A stretch of DNA of 22,421 nucleotides from an uncultured Porphyromonas sp. (GCA_900539155.1 UQBE01000037.1:1-22421), one strand, 5' to 3'. Positions 7,617 to 14,632 are shown, counted from the stretch's first letter. Notes: generated from the sequence alone by a model not told the origin. Numbers and translations are program-made.

Positions 7617-8422
7617 AGCGAAGTCGGGGCTGTGGGTTCGACACCCTTTTTAGCTTCCTGCCACAGTGTCTCCATCTCCTCTAGTGAGAGGTCGGTGATG
7701 CTCTGACCACGCACCTTGGCCGTCCGCTCGATATACTCAAAGCGGTCGATAAACTTACGATTCGTCCGCTCCAGCGCATTGTCGGGGTTCACACCATAGA
7801 GACGAGCCGCATTGACAATGCTAAAGAGCAAGTCCCCTATCTCGGCCTCTAGGTCGTCAGCACTCCCCGAAGTCATCTCCTGCTCGACCTCCTGCAGCTC
7901 TTCGCGCACCTTCGCCCAGACCTCCTCACGCTCCTGCCAGTCGAAGCCGACGGCTCGCGCCTTGTCCTGTATGCGATACGCCTTGATCAGTGCTGGCAGA
8001 GCCGACGGCACGCCAGAGAGGACCGACTTGTTGCCGTCTTTCTCCTTTTGCTTCACCTGCTCCCAGAGCTGTACTACCTGTCCGGCATCATCTACCTGCT
8101 CAGTAGCATAGATGTGCGGGTGGCGGAAGATGAGCTTGTTGCACAGCTTATTGCACACATCTACGATGTCAAAGTCGCCCTGCTCATCCCCTATGCGCGC
8201 ATAAAAGAGGACATGCAGTAGCACGTCGCCCAGCTCCTTGGAGATGGCATTCGTATCCCCTTGCTGTAGCGCCTCGCTGAGCTCGTAGACCTCTTCGATA
8301 GTATTAGCCCGTAGTGACTCATTCGTCTGCTTTCGGTCCCAGGGGCAGTGGGAACGCAAGTTGTCGAGGACATCTAGTAGTCGGGAGAAAGCCTCCAGCC
8401 GTTCGTCTTTGCTGTGTATCAT
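7613..8422 (-). CDS. mazG: Nucleoside triphosphate pyrophosphohydrolase MazG
   Basis: A 269-residue protein with two MazG (all-alpha NTP-PPase) domains, the length of E. coli MazG. The first domain has the metal-binding motifs EExxE (43-47, EEVYE) and ExxD (63-66, ELGD), then RHPHIY, a hallmark of the family. The second repeats them as EExxE (174-178) and ExxD (194-197). It hydrolyses (d)NTPs to the monophosphate and pyrophosphate, cleaning the nucleotide pool; in E. coli it also affects ppGpp levels. It is the first gene of a three-gene operon with the methyltransferase and barrel protein, reached by a 4-base overlap. A TACCTTTG promoter element lies just upstream. A link between MazG and the other two products is not evident. 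Confidence 0.95.
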   Translation of the reverse strand: MIHSKDERLEAFSRLLDVLDNLRSHCPWDRKQTNESLRANTIEEVYELSEALQQGDTNAISKELGDVLLHVLFYARIGDEQGDFDIVDVCNKLCNKLIFRHPHIYATEQVDDAGQVVQLWEQVKQKEKDGNKSVLSGVPSALPALIKAYRIQDKARAVGFDWQEREEVWAKVREELQEVEQEMTSGSADDLEAEIGDLLFSIVNAARLYGVNPDNALERTNRKFIDRFEYIERTAKVRGQSITDLSLEEMETLWQEAKKGVEPTAPTSL

Positions 8423-8443
8423 AGCTTGTCAATTAATTCTGTG

Positions 8444-8451
8444 CAAAGGTA
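8444..8451 (-). promoter_or_regulatory. -7 promoter element of the mazG operon
   Basis: On the minus strand the sequence reads TACCTTTG, a textbook Bacteroidetes -7 element, 21 bases before the mazG ATG. The start point near 8437 would leave a very short leader. No TTG lies at 19-21 nt; the nearest TTTG is 12 nt upstream, so the -33 part is weak. Confidence 0.55.
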
Positions 8452-8493
8452 CCACTTTGAGGTCAAAGCACCTCACGAGTCAAGCCACACCCC

Positions 8494-8587
8494 AGGGCTG
8501 ACGCATTATAATTGCTCTTTCAGAAGCTACACATCAGCGACCAGCGAGGAATAGATGAGGTTACTACATATATAATGTGTCACCCCT
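8494..8587. repeat. Short terminal-inverted-repeat element, copy A (MITE-like)
   Basis: AGGGCTGACGCATTATA at 8494-8510 is matched by its inverse TATAATGTGTCACCCCT at 8571-8587 (15 of 17 positions). The interior includes AGAAGCTACACATCAGCGAC and CAGCGAGGAATAGATGAG, which recur in three other places in the window. The 94-bp size, absence of an open frame and terminal inverted repeats fit a MITE or a small RNA-forming repeat. No clear target duplication flanks this copy. Confidence 0.75.
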
Positions 8588-8589
8588 GC

Positions 8590-8620
8590 CCTCTAATTTC
8601 TAACCTCTAATCTCTAATTA
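8590..8620. repeat. 7-bp tandem repeat, four xxTCTAA units
   Basis: CCTCTAA, TTTCTAA, CCTCTAA and TCTCTAA follow each other at 8590-8617, then TTA. The same tract appears at 22358-22395 with five units, in the same place relative to the neighbouring repeats. This is a variable-number short repeat. Confidence 0.8.
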
Positions 8621-8636
8621 ACGGGGAAATTCGTCC

Positions 8637-8830
8637 GGTCCCCTCCTTTCTCGAATATCCACGTGGGGAATCTCAAATCTCCACGTGGATATTTTTTATT
8701 TTCCACGTGGGCGTGATTCATTTCCTCCGAAGTTTCATTTGATTCCTCCGAAGAATTTTTTCTTCCCCACGTGGAAAATAAAAATTCTCCACGTGAAGAT
8801 TTCGAAATATCCACGTGGAGAATCCCTTTT
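8637..8830. repeat. 22-bp-period CCACGTGG array with overall dyad symmetry
   Basis: CCACGTGG occurs at 8659, 8681, 8703, 8767, 8789 (as CCACGTGA) and 8811. In the 64-bp middle gap, CCTCCGAAG starts at 8724 and 8745. All steps are 21 or 22 bp. Spacers are 13-14 bp and A/T-rich. The left half (8653-8710) is the reverse complement of the right half (8767-8824) at 47 of 58 positions, so the block is a large inverted repeat with a 56-base centre. A degenerate unit precedes it (TTTCTCGAATAT before 8659). The right end is repeated at 1-50 and the left end at 22396-22421. Confidence 0.85.
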
Positions 8831-8870
8831 CCCCGACACAGCACCGTTTTTGATATGTAGTCGGGTCTTG
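8831..8870. repeat. Tail of the repeat block with a short hairpin
   Basis: CCCGAC (8832-8837) and GTCGGG (8860-8865) could form a 6-bp stem around GTTTTTGATATGTA. The sequence corresponds to 55-92 at the start of the window, where the right stem arm is lost. It joins the CCACGTGG array to element copy B. Confidence 0.45.
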
Positions 8871-8876
8871 TAGCGA

Positions 8877-8971
8877 ACCAGCGTCGCATTTCTTCAGCCA
8901 GAAGCTACACATAGCGACCAGCAAGGAATAGAGAGATAGATGAGCTCACTGTATATAATTGCGTCAGCCCT
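8877..8971. repeat. Terminal-inverted-repeat element, copy B (left end degenerate)
   Basis: The right end TATAATTGCGTCAGCCCT (8954-8971) is intact. The interior carries AGAAGCTACACATAGCGACC and GCAAGGAATAG, as in copy A, plus a small duplication GAGATAGATGAG. The left end is poorly preserved (ACCAGCGTCGCATTT). It lies between two different 22-bp arrays. Confidence 0.65.
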
Positions 8972-8987
8972 GAGACACACCCGTGGA

Positions 8988-9176
8988 TTCCCAAAAAGTT
9001 TCCACCGCTGGAAAAATAAATTTCCAAGGCTGGAAATTAAGTTTTCCAAGCTTGGAAATTTTTCTTTCCTCCCGAGGAAGCAAATCGCCCTACCGGAAAA
9101 GTCAAAACGCTTCTCCGCAAAAGTGAAATCACATTTCTTTCTAGAGAAGTCAAATGGCTCCTCCCTAAGAAAAGAT
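8988..9176. repeat. 22-bp tandem array with TTTCC...GGAAA palindromes
   Basis: TTCC starts at 9000, 9022, 9044 and 9066, exactly 22 bp apart, with an extra TTCC 12 bp earlier at 8988. The first units are dyads: TTCCACCGCTGGAA, TTCCAAGGCTGGAA and the perfect 16-bp palindrome TTTCCAAGCTTGGAAA (9043-9058). From 9088 the units decay (starts near 9088, 9110, 9135 and 9158), and the 3' halves become AAAGTCAAA or AAAGTGAAATCAC, like the array after pyrD. A/T-rich spacers of 6-8 bases separate the dyads. Confidence 0.85.
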
Positions 9177-9218
9177 AGACTATTGGGATGGTGCTACTCT
9201 ATGGATGGATGCTTAGTC

Positions 9219-9797
9219 TCACTCAAGTGTGAGCTGATTCATATGGATTAGGTCGTCTAGGTGGACGGTCGTCAAGCTACCGTAGGGCAGGATTTGCTCG
9301 AAAGACTCTTGTAGGGTGATGTGCCCCGCCATCGCTCTGACAGCATTGATGACACCTCCGTGGCAGAAGAGGAGTACGTTCTGTGCGCCCGCAGTGTAGA
9401 GCTCATCAAGCAGGTCAGCGACACGCCGTGCTAGGTCTCGTAGGGACTCGCCCCCAGGTGCTGGCTGCTCGATGAAGTACTCGAAGAAGGCGGACACCTT
9501 CTGGTCTTTCTCTAGGATGCGCTGCCAGTCTACCCCTTCCCAGGAGCCAAAGTTCATCTCCATAAGACGGTCGTCGACCTCTATGGGGATATGCTCAGGC
9601 ACGCAGTAGTGTGCGAGACGTAGGGCTCGTGATAGAGGGCTAGAGAGTACACGGTCATACTGAGATACATCTATCTGAGCGGCTACCAGTGGTGCCTCCT
9701 CGTCAAATGTATCTGCCAGCGGCACGTCCGTATTACCGTAGCAAATGAATTTCCATCCGGGGGCTACCGCTGTGTGTCTGACCAGTGTAATCTGCAT
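9219..9797 (-). CDS. Histidine phosphatase family protein (possible alpha-ribazole phosphatase)
   Basis: A 192-residue phosphoglycerate-mutase-like phosphatase. LVRHT (5-9) contains the phosphoacceptor His8. LSSPLSRALR (51-60) supplies the phosphate-binding Arg. Glu80 in MEMNFGSWEG is the proton donor, and C145-H146-G-G holds the second catalytic His. FGSWEG and the order of motifs resemble CobC (alpha-ribazole-5'-phosphate phosphatase), the last part of cobalamin lower-ligand assembly, but no other cobalamin gene is nearby and many relatives act on other small phosphates. It lies 71 bases downstream of the S4-domain gene on the same strand and is probably co-transcribed with it. The stop is at the edge of the large repeat complex. 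Confidence 0.8.
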   Translation of the reverse strand: MQITLVRHTAVAPGWKFICYGNTDVPLADTFDEEAPLVAAQIDVSQYDRVLSSPLSRALRLAHYCVPEHIPIEVDDRLMEMNFGSWEGVDWQRILEKDQKVSAFFEYFIEQPAPGGESLRDLARRVADLLDELYTAGAQNVLLFCHGGVINAVRAMAGHITLQESFEQILPYGSLTTVHLDDLIHMNQLTLE

Positions 9798-9868
9798 ACT
9801 CGTCCTTATTACTCCTTATAACATATCACTTGCTTACGTAGCTGAGTGCTGTGATAAGCGAGACGATT

Positions 9869-10333
9869 TTACCATCTATCGTCATTCTTGCCGTACTCTT
9901 TGGATCGGCCCTCGTGGCGACGTCCATGCGCTTCGCCCCCCTTGCTTCTGTAAGGCTTACCGCCCTTGGCATGTCCTCTGGCGGGCGTGGCTTCATCGCC
10001 ATAGCGGTCTGACCTCATCCTCTTAGGGCCACCCTTGGCGGGACGGCTCGAGCGCTCTCCGCCCCGTGCCGAATAGCTCCTTGAGGCTTCTCTGTCATCT
10101 CGGTCTTCCTGCTGAGCCTCTAGATAGTGCTTCATGGAGAGAGCCTCACGTAGGATGTCATTGACGGGGAGCTCCTCACCATCGAGCGTCACGATGTCGT
10201 CCTCCACTACAATGTCCGTTAGCTCAGCACGCTCACCATTGAGCGTAACACGTCCAGCGACGATGTACTTCTCTACTTCACGGCGCGAGCCGATACCTGC
10301 ATCGCTCAGAAGTTTGTTGATACGCAAACTCAT
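9869..10333 (-). CDS. S4-domain RNA-binding protein with a basic disordered tail
   Basis: A 154-residue protein. Residues about 3-60 (RINKLLSDAGIGSRREVEKY, then GRVTLNGERAELTDIVVEDD and VTLDGEEL) form an S4 RNA-binding domain like the N-terminus of RsuA/RluB/RluF pseudouridine synthases. The catalytic pseudouridine synthase domain is absent. Instead the protein ends in about 85 residues rich in Arg, Gly, Lys, Asp and Ser (for example RSYSARGGERSSRPAKGGPK), very probably disordered and RNA-binding. This is a complete protein, not a truncation, since it has its own start and stop 70 bases after gltX. A role in ribosome or rRNA handling is likely, given gltX upstream, but is inferred. Confidence 0.8.
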   Translation of the reverse strand: MSLRINKLLSDAGIGSRREVEKYIVAGRVTLNGERAELTDIVVEDDIVTLDGEELPVNDILREALSMKHYLEAQQEDRDDREASRSYSARGGERSSRPAKGGPKRMRSDRYGDEATPARGHAKGGKPYRSKGGEAHGRRHEGRSKEYGKNDDRW

Positions 10334-10403
10334 GACTTAGTCGTTTATATTTAATCGTGTAGTTCTTAATGATACCTCTATAAATAAGGAGTAGCAGTAC
10401 TAT

Positions 10404-11921
10404 CTACGCCTGCAGCTCCTCGATAGCGCGCTGCATACGCCTCACACTCTCGGGGATGCCTAGCAGATATATAATCTCGTGAATGCGTGCACCACGAGGG
10501 GCCCCAACGAGAGCCATACGGATTCCGTTCATCACCTTGCCCATGGGTAGCTCGGAGCCATTGATTTTGTCATAGAGAGCCTGCTCTATCTCATCCATCG
10601 TACAGCTCTGAGGCAGCCCCTCTAGGAGCGCTATGATTTGCTGGAGATAGTCTGGTGTCTCGGGCTTCCAGTGCTTCTTGATCCCCTTAGGGTCGTACTG
10701 CGTAGGTGCCTCAAAGAAGTATAGGACCTCGGGAAGCAAGTCGGGCAGTAGCTGTGCTTTGTCACGCACCGCAAGCAGGACAGCCCGTAGATGGTCATCC
10801 GTAGGAGTCAAGCCTCGCTCGCTCAGTAGTGGGCGCAGGTAGTCCATAAGACGCTCTACGGGGATAAGCTGTATGTACTGGTGGTTGAACCACTTTGCTT
10901 TCTCAAAGTCAAAGCGAGCACCACTCTTGCTACAACGATCTAGCGAAAAGGAGGCAATCAAATCTTTGGGGTCTGCAAAAAGCTCCTGGTCGGTCCCTGG
11001 GTTCCACCCGAGGAGTGCGAGGAAGTTGCTTACAGCCTCTGGTAGGTAGCCCTGCTCCCGGTAGCCCATTGAGATTGCTCCATCCTCTGGGCTCCGCCAC
11101 TCTAGTGGGAATACGGGAAAGCCCAGCTTATCACCGTCACGCTTGCTCAGCTTGCCACTCCCTTGAGGCTTCAAGAGCAGGGATAGGTGCGCAAACTGTG
11201 GCATCGTGTCGCTCCACCCAAAAGCCTCGTAAAGCAAGACATGTAGCGGAGCACTGGGGAGCCACTCCTCACCACGTATCACATGCGTAATCATCATTAA
11301 GTGATCATCGACGATGTTTGCTAAGTGATAGGTCGGCAGGTCGTCAGCACTCTTGTAAAGCACCTTGTCGTCCAGTTGCTTGGAGCTGATAACCACTTCG
11401 CCGCGTATTAAATCATTAACCACGATATCTCGGTCAGGCTCCACCTTAAAGCGCACCACATACTCCGCTCCCGACTGTAGCAGACGGGAGACCTCCTCAG
11501 CTGGTAGCGAGAGGCTGTTGCGCATCTTCGAGCGGGTCGTAGCATCGTAGCTGAAGTTTGGCATATCTGTGCGCGCCTGCTCCAGCTCCTCGACGGTATC
11601 AAAAGCGTAGTAAGCAGCACCCCGCTCTATGAGTTGCTGCACATACTTCCGATAGATGTCACGACGCTCGCTCTGACGATAGGGGCCGTAGGGCTGATTA
11701 TCACTACCTATCCCCTCGTCAATCTCTATGCCGAGCCACTGCAAAGCTTCTATAATGTAAGCTTCAGCTCCTGGCACAAAGCGCTTGCTGTCTGTATCCT
11801 CGATGCGTAATACCATCGTGCCTTCGTAATGACGTGCGAAGAGATAGTTAAAGAGTGCTGTACGTACGCCCCCTATGTGTAGCGGACCTGTAGGACTTGG
11901 AGCAAATCTTACTCGAACCAT
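10404..11921 (-). CDS. gltX: Glutamyl-tRNA synthetase
   Basis: A 505-residue class Ic aminoacyl-tRNA synthetase that charges tRNA-Glu in the cytosol. The N-terminus FAPSPTGPLHIGGVRTALFN contains the HIGH-type signature (HIGG, 15-18). The KMSKS-type loop is KLSKRDGDKLG in the middle of the protein. LRIEDTDSKRF and VIRGEEWLPS are further glutamate/ATP-site motifs, and the C-terminal helical anticodon-binding domain is complete. Length is normal for the family. The start (ATG at 11921) gives the canonical MVRVRFAPSPTG. Downstream on the same strand, the S4-domain gene and histidine phosphatase follow at about 70-base gaps, suggesting a loose operon. Whether it is discriminating or also charges tRNA-Gln cannot be decided here. 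Confidence 0.97.
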   Translation of the reverse strand: MVRVRFAPSPTGPLHIGGVRTALFNYLFARHYEGTMVLRIEDTDSKRFVPGAEAYIIEALQWLGIEIDEGIGSDNQPYGPYRQSERRDIYRKYVQQLIERGAAYYAFDTVEELEQARTDMPNFSYDATTRSKMRNSLSLPAEEVSRLLQSGAEYVVRFKVEPDRDIVVNDLIRGEVVISSKQLDDKVLYKSADDLPTYHLANIVDDHLMMITHVIRGEEWLPSAPLHVLLYEAFGWSDTMPQFAHLSLLLKPQGSGKLSKRDGDKLGFPVFPLEWRSPEDGAISMGYREQGYLPEAVSNFLALLGWNPGTDQELFADPKDLIASFSLDRCSKSGARFDFEKAKWFNHQYIQLIPVERLMDYLRPLLSERGLTPTDDHLRAVLLAVRDKAQLLPDLLPEVLYFFEAPTQYDPKGIKKHWKPETPDYLQQIIALLEGLPQSCTMDEIEQALYDKINGSELPMGKVMNGIRMALVGAPRGARIHEIIYLLGIPESVRRMQRAIEELQA

Positions 11922-12038
11922 GTATTGTGCTTGTGATAATGATGAGAGGCTTCCTCAGCCTTATAATTTATATGTAGCATCACTCGACTCCACTCGACTG
12001 CGAGCAGTCCTCGTGATACCATACCAATATTTACGCTA

Positions 12039-12046
12039 CAAAGATA
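12039..12046 (-). promoter_or_regulatory. -7 promoter element upstream of gltX
   Basis: The minus strand reads TATCTTTG, a perfect TAnnTTTG. No TTG is present 19-21 nt upstream (the closest is 15 nt away). Transcription would start near 12032, leaving a leader of about 110 nt before the gltX ATG. Confidence 0.45.
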
Positions 12047-12078
12047 GTAAAAAGCAATCGACAAGTGCTCTTTTGCCG

Positions 12079-12164
12079 GCGACCTTGATACAAAATCGGT
12101 AGACCAGTGACCGAGTAGCGCGAAAGCTCTCTGGAAGCGTCGCTTCATCAGCCCGCAAGGTCGC
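12079..12164. other. Nested inverted repeats between the divergent gltX and EF-G-like genes
   Basis: An outer 9-bp pair, GCGACCTTG (12079-12087) and CAAGGTCGC (12156-12164), encloses three smaller hairpins: TCGGT/ACCGA, GAG(T)AGC/GCTCTC and GAAGCG-T-CGCTTC. It lies between the two predicted promoters, so it may be a regulatory DNA site or part of a longer leader. A single 9-bp inverted repeat is expected by chance in a window this size, so confidence is low. It is not a tRNA: no T-loop sequence is present on either strand. Confidence 0.25.
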
Positions 12165-12184
12165 TCAAATATATCACGGAGGTA

Positions 12185-12214
12185 TTGCAAATATGTGAAT
12201 TATTTGCTACCTTG
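12185..12214 (+). promoter_or_regulatory. Likely promoter of the EF-G-like gene
   Basis: TTG (12185-12187) is followed by 20 nt and then TACCTTG (12208-12214), which is the TAnnTTTG element short of one T. Transcription would start near 12221, giving a leader of about 180 nt before the ATG at 12400. I see no other signal in that leader. Confidence 0.4.
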
Positions 12215-12399
12215 CGACAAGTTTGGTGAGAAGCTAGTTCAGAGAGAACAAGAGCGGGGACAGATAAAAGCGTTACGCCTCCTCTACTTGCACTCTACTC
12301 CGAGTGGCACATCCGCTAGGCTTACACGTTGACAAGCACCACATTAGGTAGTGCTGTCTAGATATTGCAATCAATCTATTCACTCTAATATAACAGGCT

Positions 12400-14556
12400 A
12401 TGCAATTGTATCAGACATCAGACATTCGGAACATCGCCGTCATCGGCGGCTCGGGTAGCGGCAAGACAACTCTTGCCGAGGCTATGCTCTTTGAGAGTGG
12501 CGTCATCAAGCGTCGCGGGACTATTGAAGCACAAAACACCGTGTGCGACTACTTCCCCGTAGAGAAGGAGTATGGCTATACCGTTTTCTCCACCCTCTTT
12601 AGTGTCGAGTTTGCTCATCGCAAGCTCAACTTCATCGACTGTGCAGGCTCCGATGACTTCGTCGGTGGTACTGTTGCAGCTCTCCATGTGACCGACTCAG
12701 CTCTAGCAGTGGTCAATGCCAAGGAGGGCGTCGAGGTCGGACTGATTAACCAGATGCGTATTATAGAGCGACTGCATAAGCCTGTGCTCTTTACGATCAA
12801 TCAGTTGGATAGCGACAAGGCAGACTACGATAGCACCGTAGCTGGTCTCAAGGCACGTTACGGAGGCAAGGTGGTCGTCATCCAGTACCCAGTCCAGGAG
12901 GGCCCAGACTTCCATCAGGTGGTCGATGTGCTCAATATGAAGATGTACCAGTGGAAGCCCGAAGGCGGTACTCCCGAAGAGCTCGAGATACCAGCAGATC
13001 AGCGAGAGCGTGCCGAGGAGCTTCGCCAAGCACTGATCGAGTCGGCTGCTGAGCATGAGGAGCATCTGATGGAGACATTCTTCGAGAAGGGGTCTCTCGA
13101 CGAGGAGGAGATTGTACAGGGTATGCGCAAGGGTATCGTCCTCGGCGATATGTATCCTGTCTTCTGTGTCAGCGCAATTAAGGACATGGGTGTGCGCCGT
13201 ACGATGACCTTCCTCGGCGATGTGGCACCTCGCGTCACGGAGTCTGCGCTACCCGTCACGACAGAGGGCGTCGAGGTCGCACCTGATGCTTCGGCTCCCG
13301 TGAGCCTCTACTTCTTCAAGAGTACCGTGGAGCCACATATCGGCGAGGTATCTTACTTCAAGGTTATGAGTGGTACACTCAAGGAGGGTATGGACCTAAC
13401 CAATGCTAAAAACGGCTCTAAGGAGCGCCTCGGTCAGATTAATGTGGTGGCTGGTGCGCAAAAGGAGAAGGTGAGTCAGCTCGTCGCTGGAGACTTTGGT
13501 GCAGCTGTAAAGCTCAAGGATGTACGTCGTGGAGCCACCCTCAATGACAAGGGCGTGGAGTATCAGTTCCCCAACATCGAGTACCCCGCCCCCAAGTACC
13601 GCCGAGCCATCGTTCCTGTCAATGGTGCTGATGCTGAGAAGCTGAGCGAGGCACTCACTCGTATGCAGGAGGAGGACCCCACATGGATTGCTCAGCAGAG
13701 CAAGGAGCTGCGCCAGCTCATCGTGTATGGTCAGGGAGAGTTTCACCTACGCACGCTCAAGTGGCGACTGGAGAACAATGACAAGATTCCCGTCACCTTT
13801 GAGGAGCCTCGCATCCCCTATCGCGAGACTATTACGAAGGCAGCACGTGCTGACTACCGACACAAGAAGCAGTCGGGCGGTGCTGGACAGTTTGGCGAGG
13901 TGCATCTAATTGTCGAGCCTTACGAAGAGGGCAAGGAGCTACCGAGTGTCTTCCGCTTTAACAATCAGGAGTTCAAGATCACGCCTCGTGACACTCAGAC
14001 TGTCGAACTAGCCTGGGGTGGCAAGCTCATCTTCGTCAATAGTGTCGTAGGTGGTGCCATCGACAACCGCTTTATGCCAGCTATCCTCAAGGGTATTATG
14101 GAGCGTATGGAGCGCGGTCCGCTGACAGGCTCCTATGCTCGTGACGTGCGTGTGATTGTTTACGATGGTAAGATGCACCCCGTAGACAGTAATGAGATAT
14201 CCTTCATGCTGGCTGGACGCAATGCCTTTAGCGAGGCCTTCCGCAATGCAGGGCCTAAGATTCTCGAGCCTATCTACAGCGTCGATGTGACCGTACCCGC
14301 AGACTACCTAGGCGATGTGATGAGCGACCTGCAGGGACGCCGTGCACTCATCATGGGTATGAGCAGCGATGGCAACTACGAGCAGCTCTCTGCCAAGGTG
14401 CCTCTCAAGGAGATGAGCGACTACTCCACATCGCTCAGCTCACTGACGGGAGGACGCGCTTCGTTTGTCATGAAGTTTGACGCCTACGAGCTGGTACCGT
14501 CAGACGTCCAGGAGGCACTCCTGAAGGCCTACGCAGAGGAGAGCGAGGAGGAGTAG
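12400..14556 (+). CDS. Elongation factor G paralogue with degenerate GTPase motifs (EF-G2-like)
   Basis: A 718-residue protein with the five-domain architecture of EF-G, including the domain IV signature MHPVDSNEISFMLAGRNAF. The G domain departs from canonical EF-G. The P-loop is GGSGSGKTT (16-24) instead of AHIDAGKTT. Switch I reads EKEYGYTV (55-62) where EF-G has EKERGITI. Switch II reads DCAGSDDF (80-87) where EF-G has DTPGHVDF, so the catalytic His is Ser84. The G4 motif is NQLD (134-137) instead of NKxD. It therefore probably binds GTP but hydrolyses it poorly or not at all. Bacteroides carries such a paralogue, EF-G2, reported to translocate without GTPase activity and to matter under starvation and in the gut. 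The ordinary fusA must lie elsewhere. Tetracycline-resistance ribosomal protection proteins keep the GTPase motifs, so are less likely. Monocistronic, with its own terminator. Confidence 0.88.
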   Translation: MQLYQTSDIRNIAVIGGSGSGKTTLAEAMLFESGVIKRRGTIEAQNTVCDYFPVEKEYGYTVFSTLFSVEFAHRKLNFIDCAGSDDFVGGTVAALHVTDSALAVVNAKEGVEVGLINQMRIIERLHKPVLFTINQLDSDKADYDSTVAGLKARYGGKVVVIQYPVQEGPDFHQVVDVLNMKMYQWKPEGGTPEELEIPADQRERAEELRQALIESAAEHEEHLMETFFEKGSLDEEEIVQGMRKGIVLGDMYPVFCVSAIKDMGVRRTMTFLGDVAPRVTESALPVTTEGVEVAPDASAPVSLYFFKSTVEPHIGEVSYFKVMSGTLKEGMDLTNAKNGSKERLGQINVVAGAQKEKVSQLVAGDFGAAVKLKDVRRGATLNDKGVEYQFPNIEYPAPKYRRAIVPVNGADAEKLSEALTRMQEEDPTWIAQQSKELRQLIVYGQGEFHLRTLKWRLENNDKIPVTFEEPRIPYRETITKAARADYRHKKQSGGAGQFGEVHLIVEPYEEGKELPSVFRFNNQEFKITPRDTQTVELAWGGKLIFVNSVVGGAIDNRFMPAILKGIMERMERGPLTGSYARDVRVIVYDGKMHPVDSNEISFMLAGRNAFSEAFRNAGPKILEPIYSVDVTVPADYLGDVMSDLQGRRALIMGMSSDGNYEQLSAKVPLKEMSDYSTSLSSLTGGRASFVMKFDAYELVPSDVQEALLKAYAEESEEE

Positions 14557-14596
14557 ACAGACGACTCCCCCACCCTCTATACTTAATAGTAAACAG

Positions 14597-14632
14597 GAGC
14601 GGTCTCAAGTCTTACACGACTTGGGGCCGCTC
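14597..14632 (+). terminator. Hairpin terminator of the EF-G-like gene
   Basis: GAGCGGTCTCAAGTC (14597-14611) pairs with GACTTGGGGCCGCTC (14618-14632) around the loop TTACAC. The stem is 15 bp with two G-U pairs. A pyrimidine tract (TCTCTATCT) follows rather than a pure T-run. It lies 41 bases after the stop codon. Confidence 0.7.

Noticed and set aside
8590..8620. Telomere-like repeats
   Set aside because: Only four or five degenerate 7-bp units in the middle of a chromosome segment, embedded in a repeat block; slippage-prone DNA is a simpler reading.
8614..9251. Open frames of 60-100 codons over the repeat complex on both strands
   Set aside because: They are made of the 21-22-bp repeats, change reading frame at every unit, overlap each other on both strands and resemble no protein family.
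12079..12164. A tRNA gene suggested by cloverleaf-like pairing
   Set aside because: No TTCRA-type T-loop, no conserved D-loop and the wrong arm lengths on either strand.
12400..14556. Tetracycline-resistance ribosomal protection protein
   Set aside because: Those proteins keep the DTPGHxDF and NKxD motifs; this one does not, and the remaining sequence is closer to EF-G paralogues.
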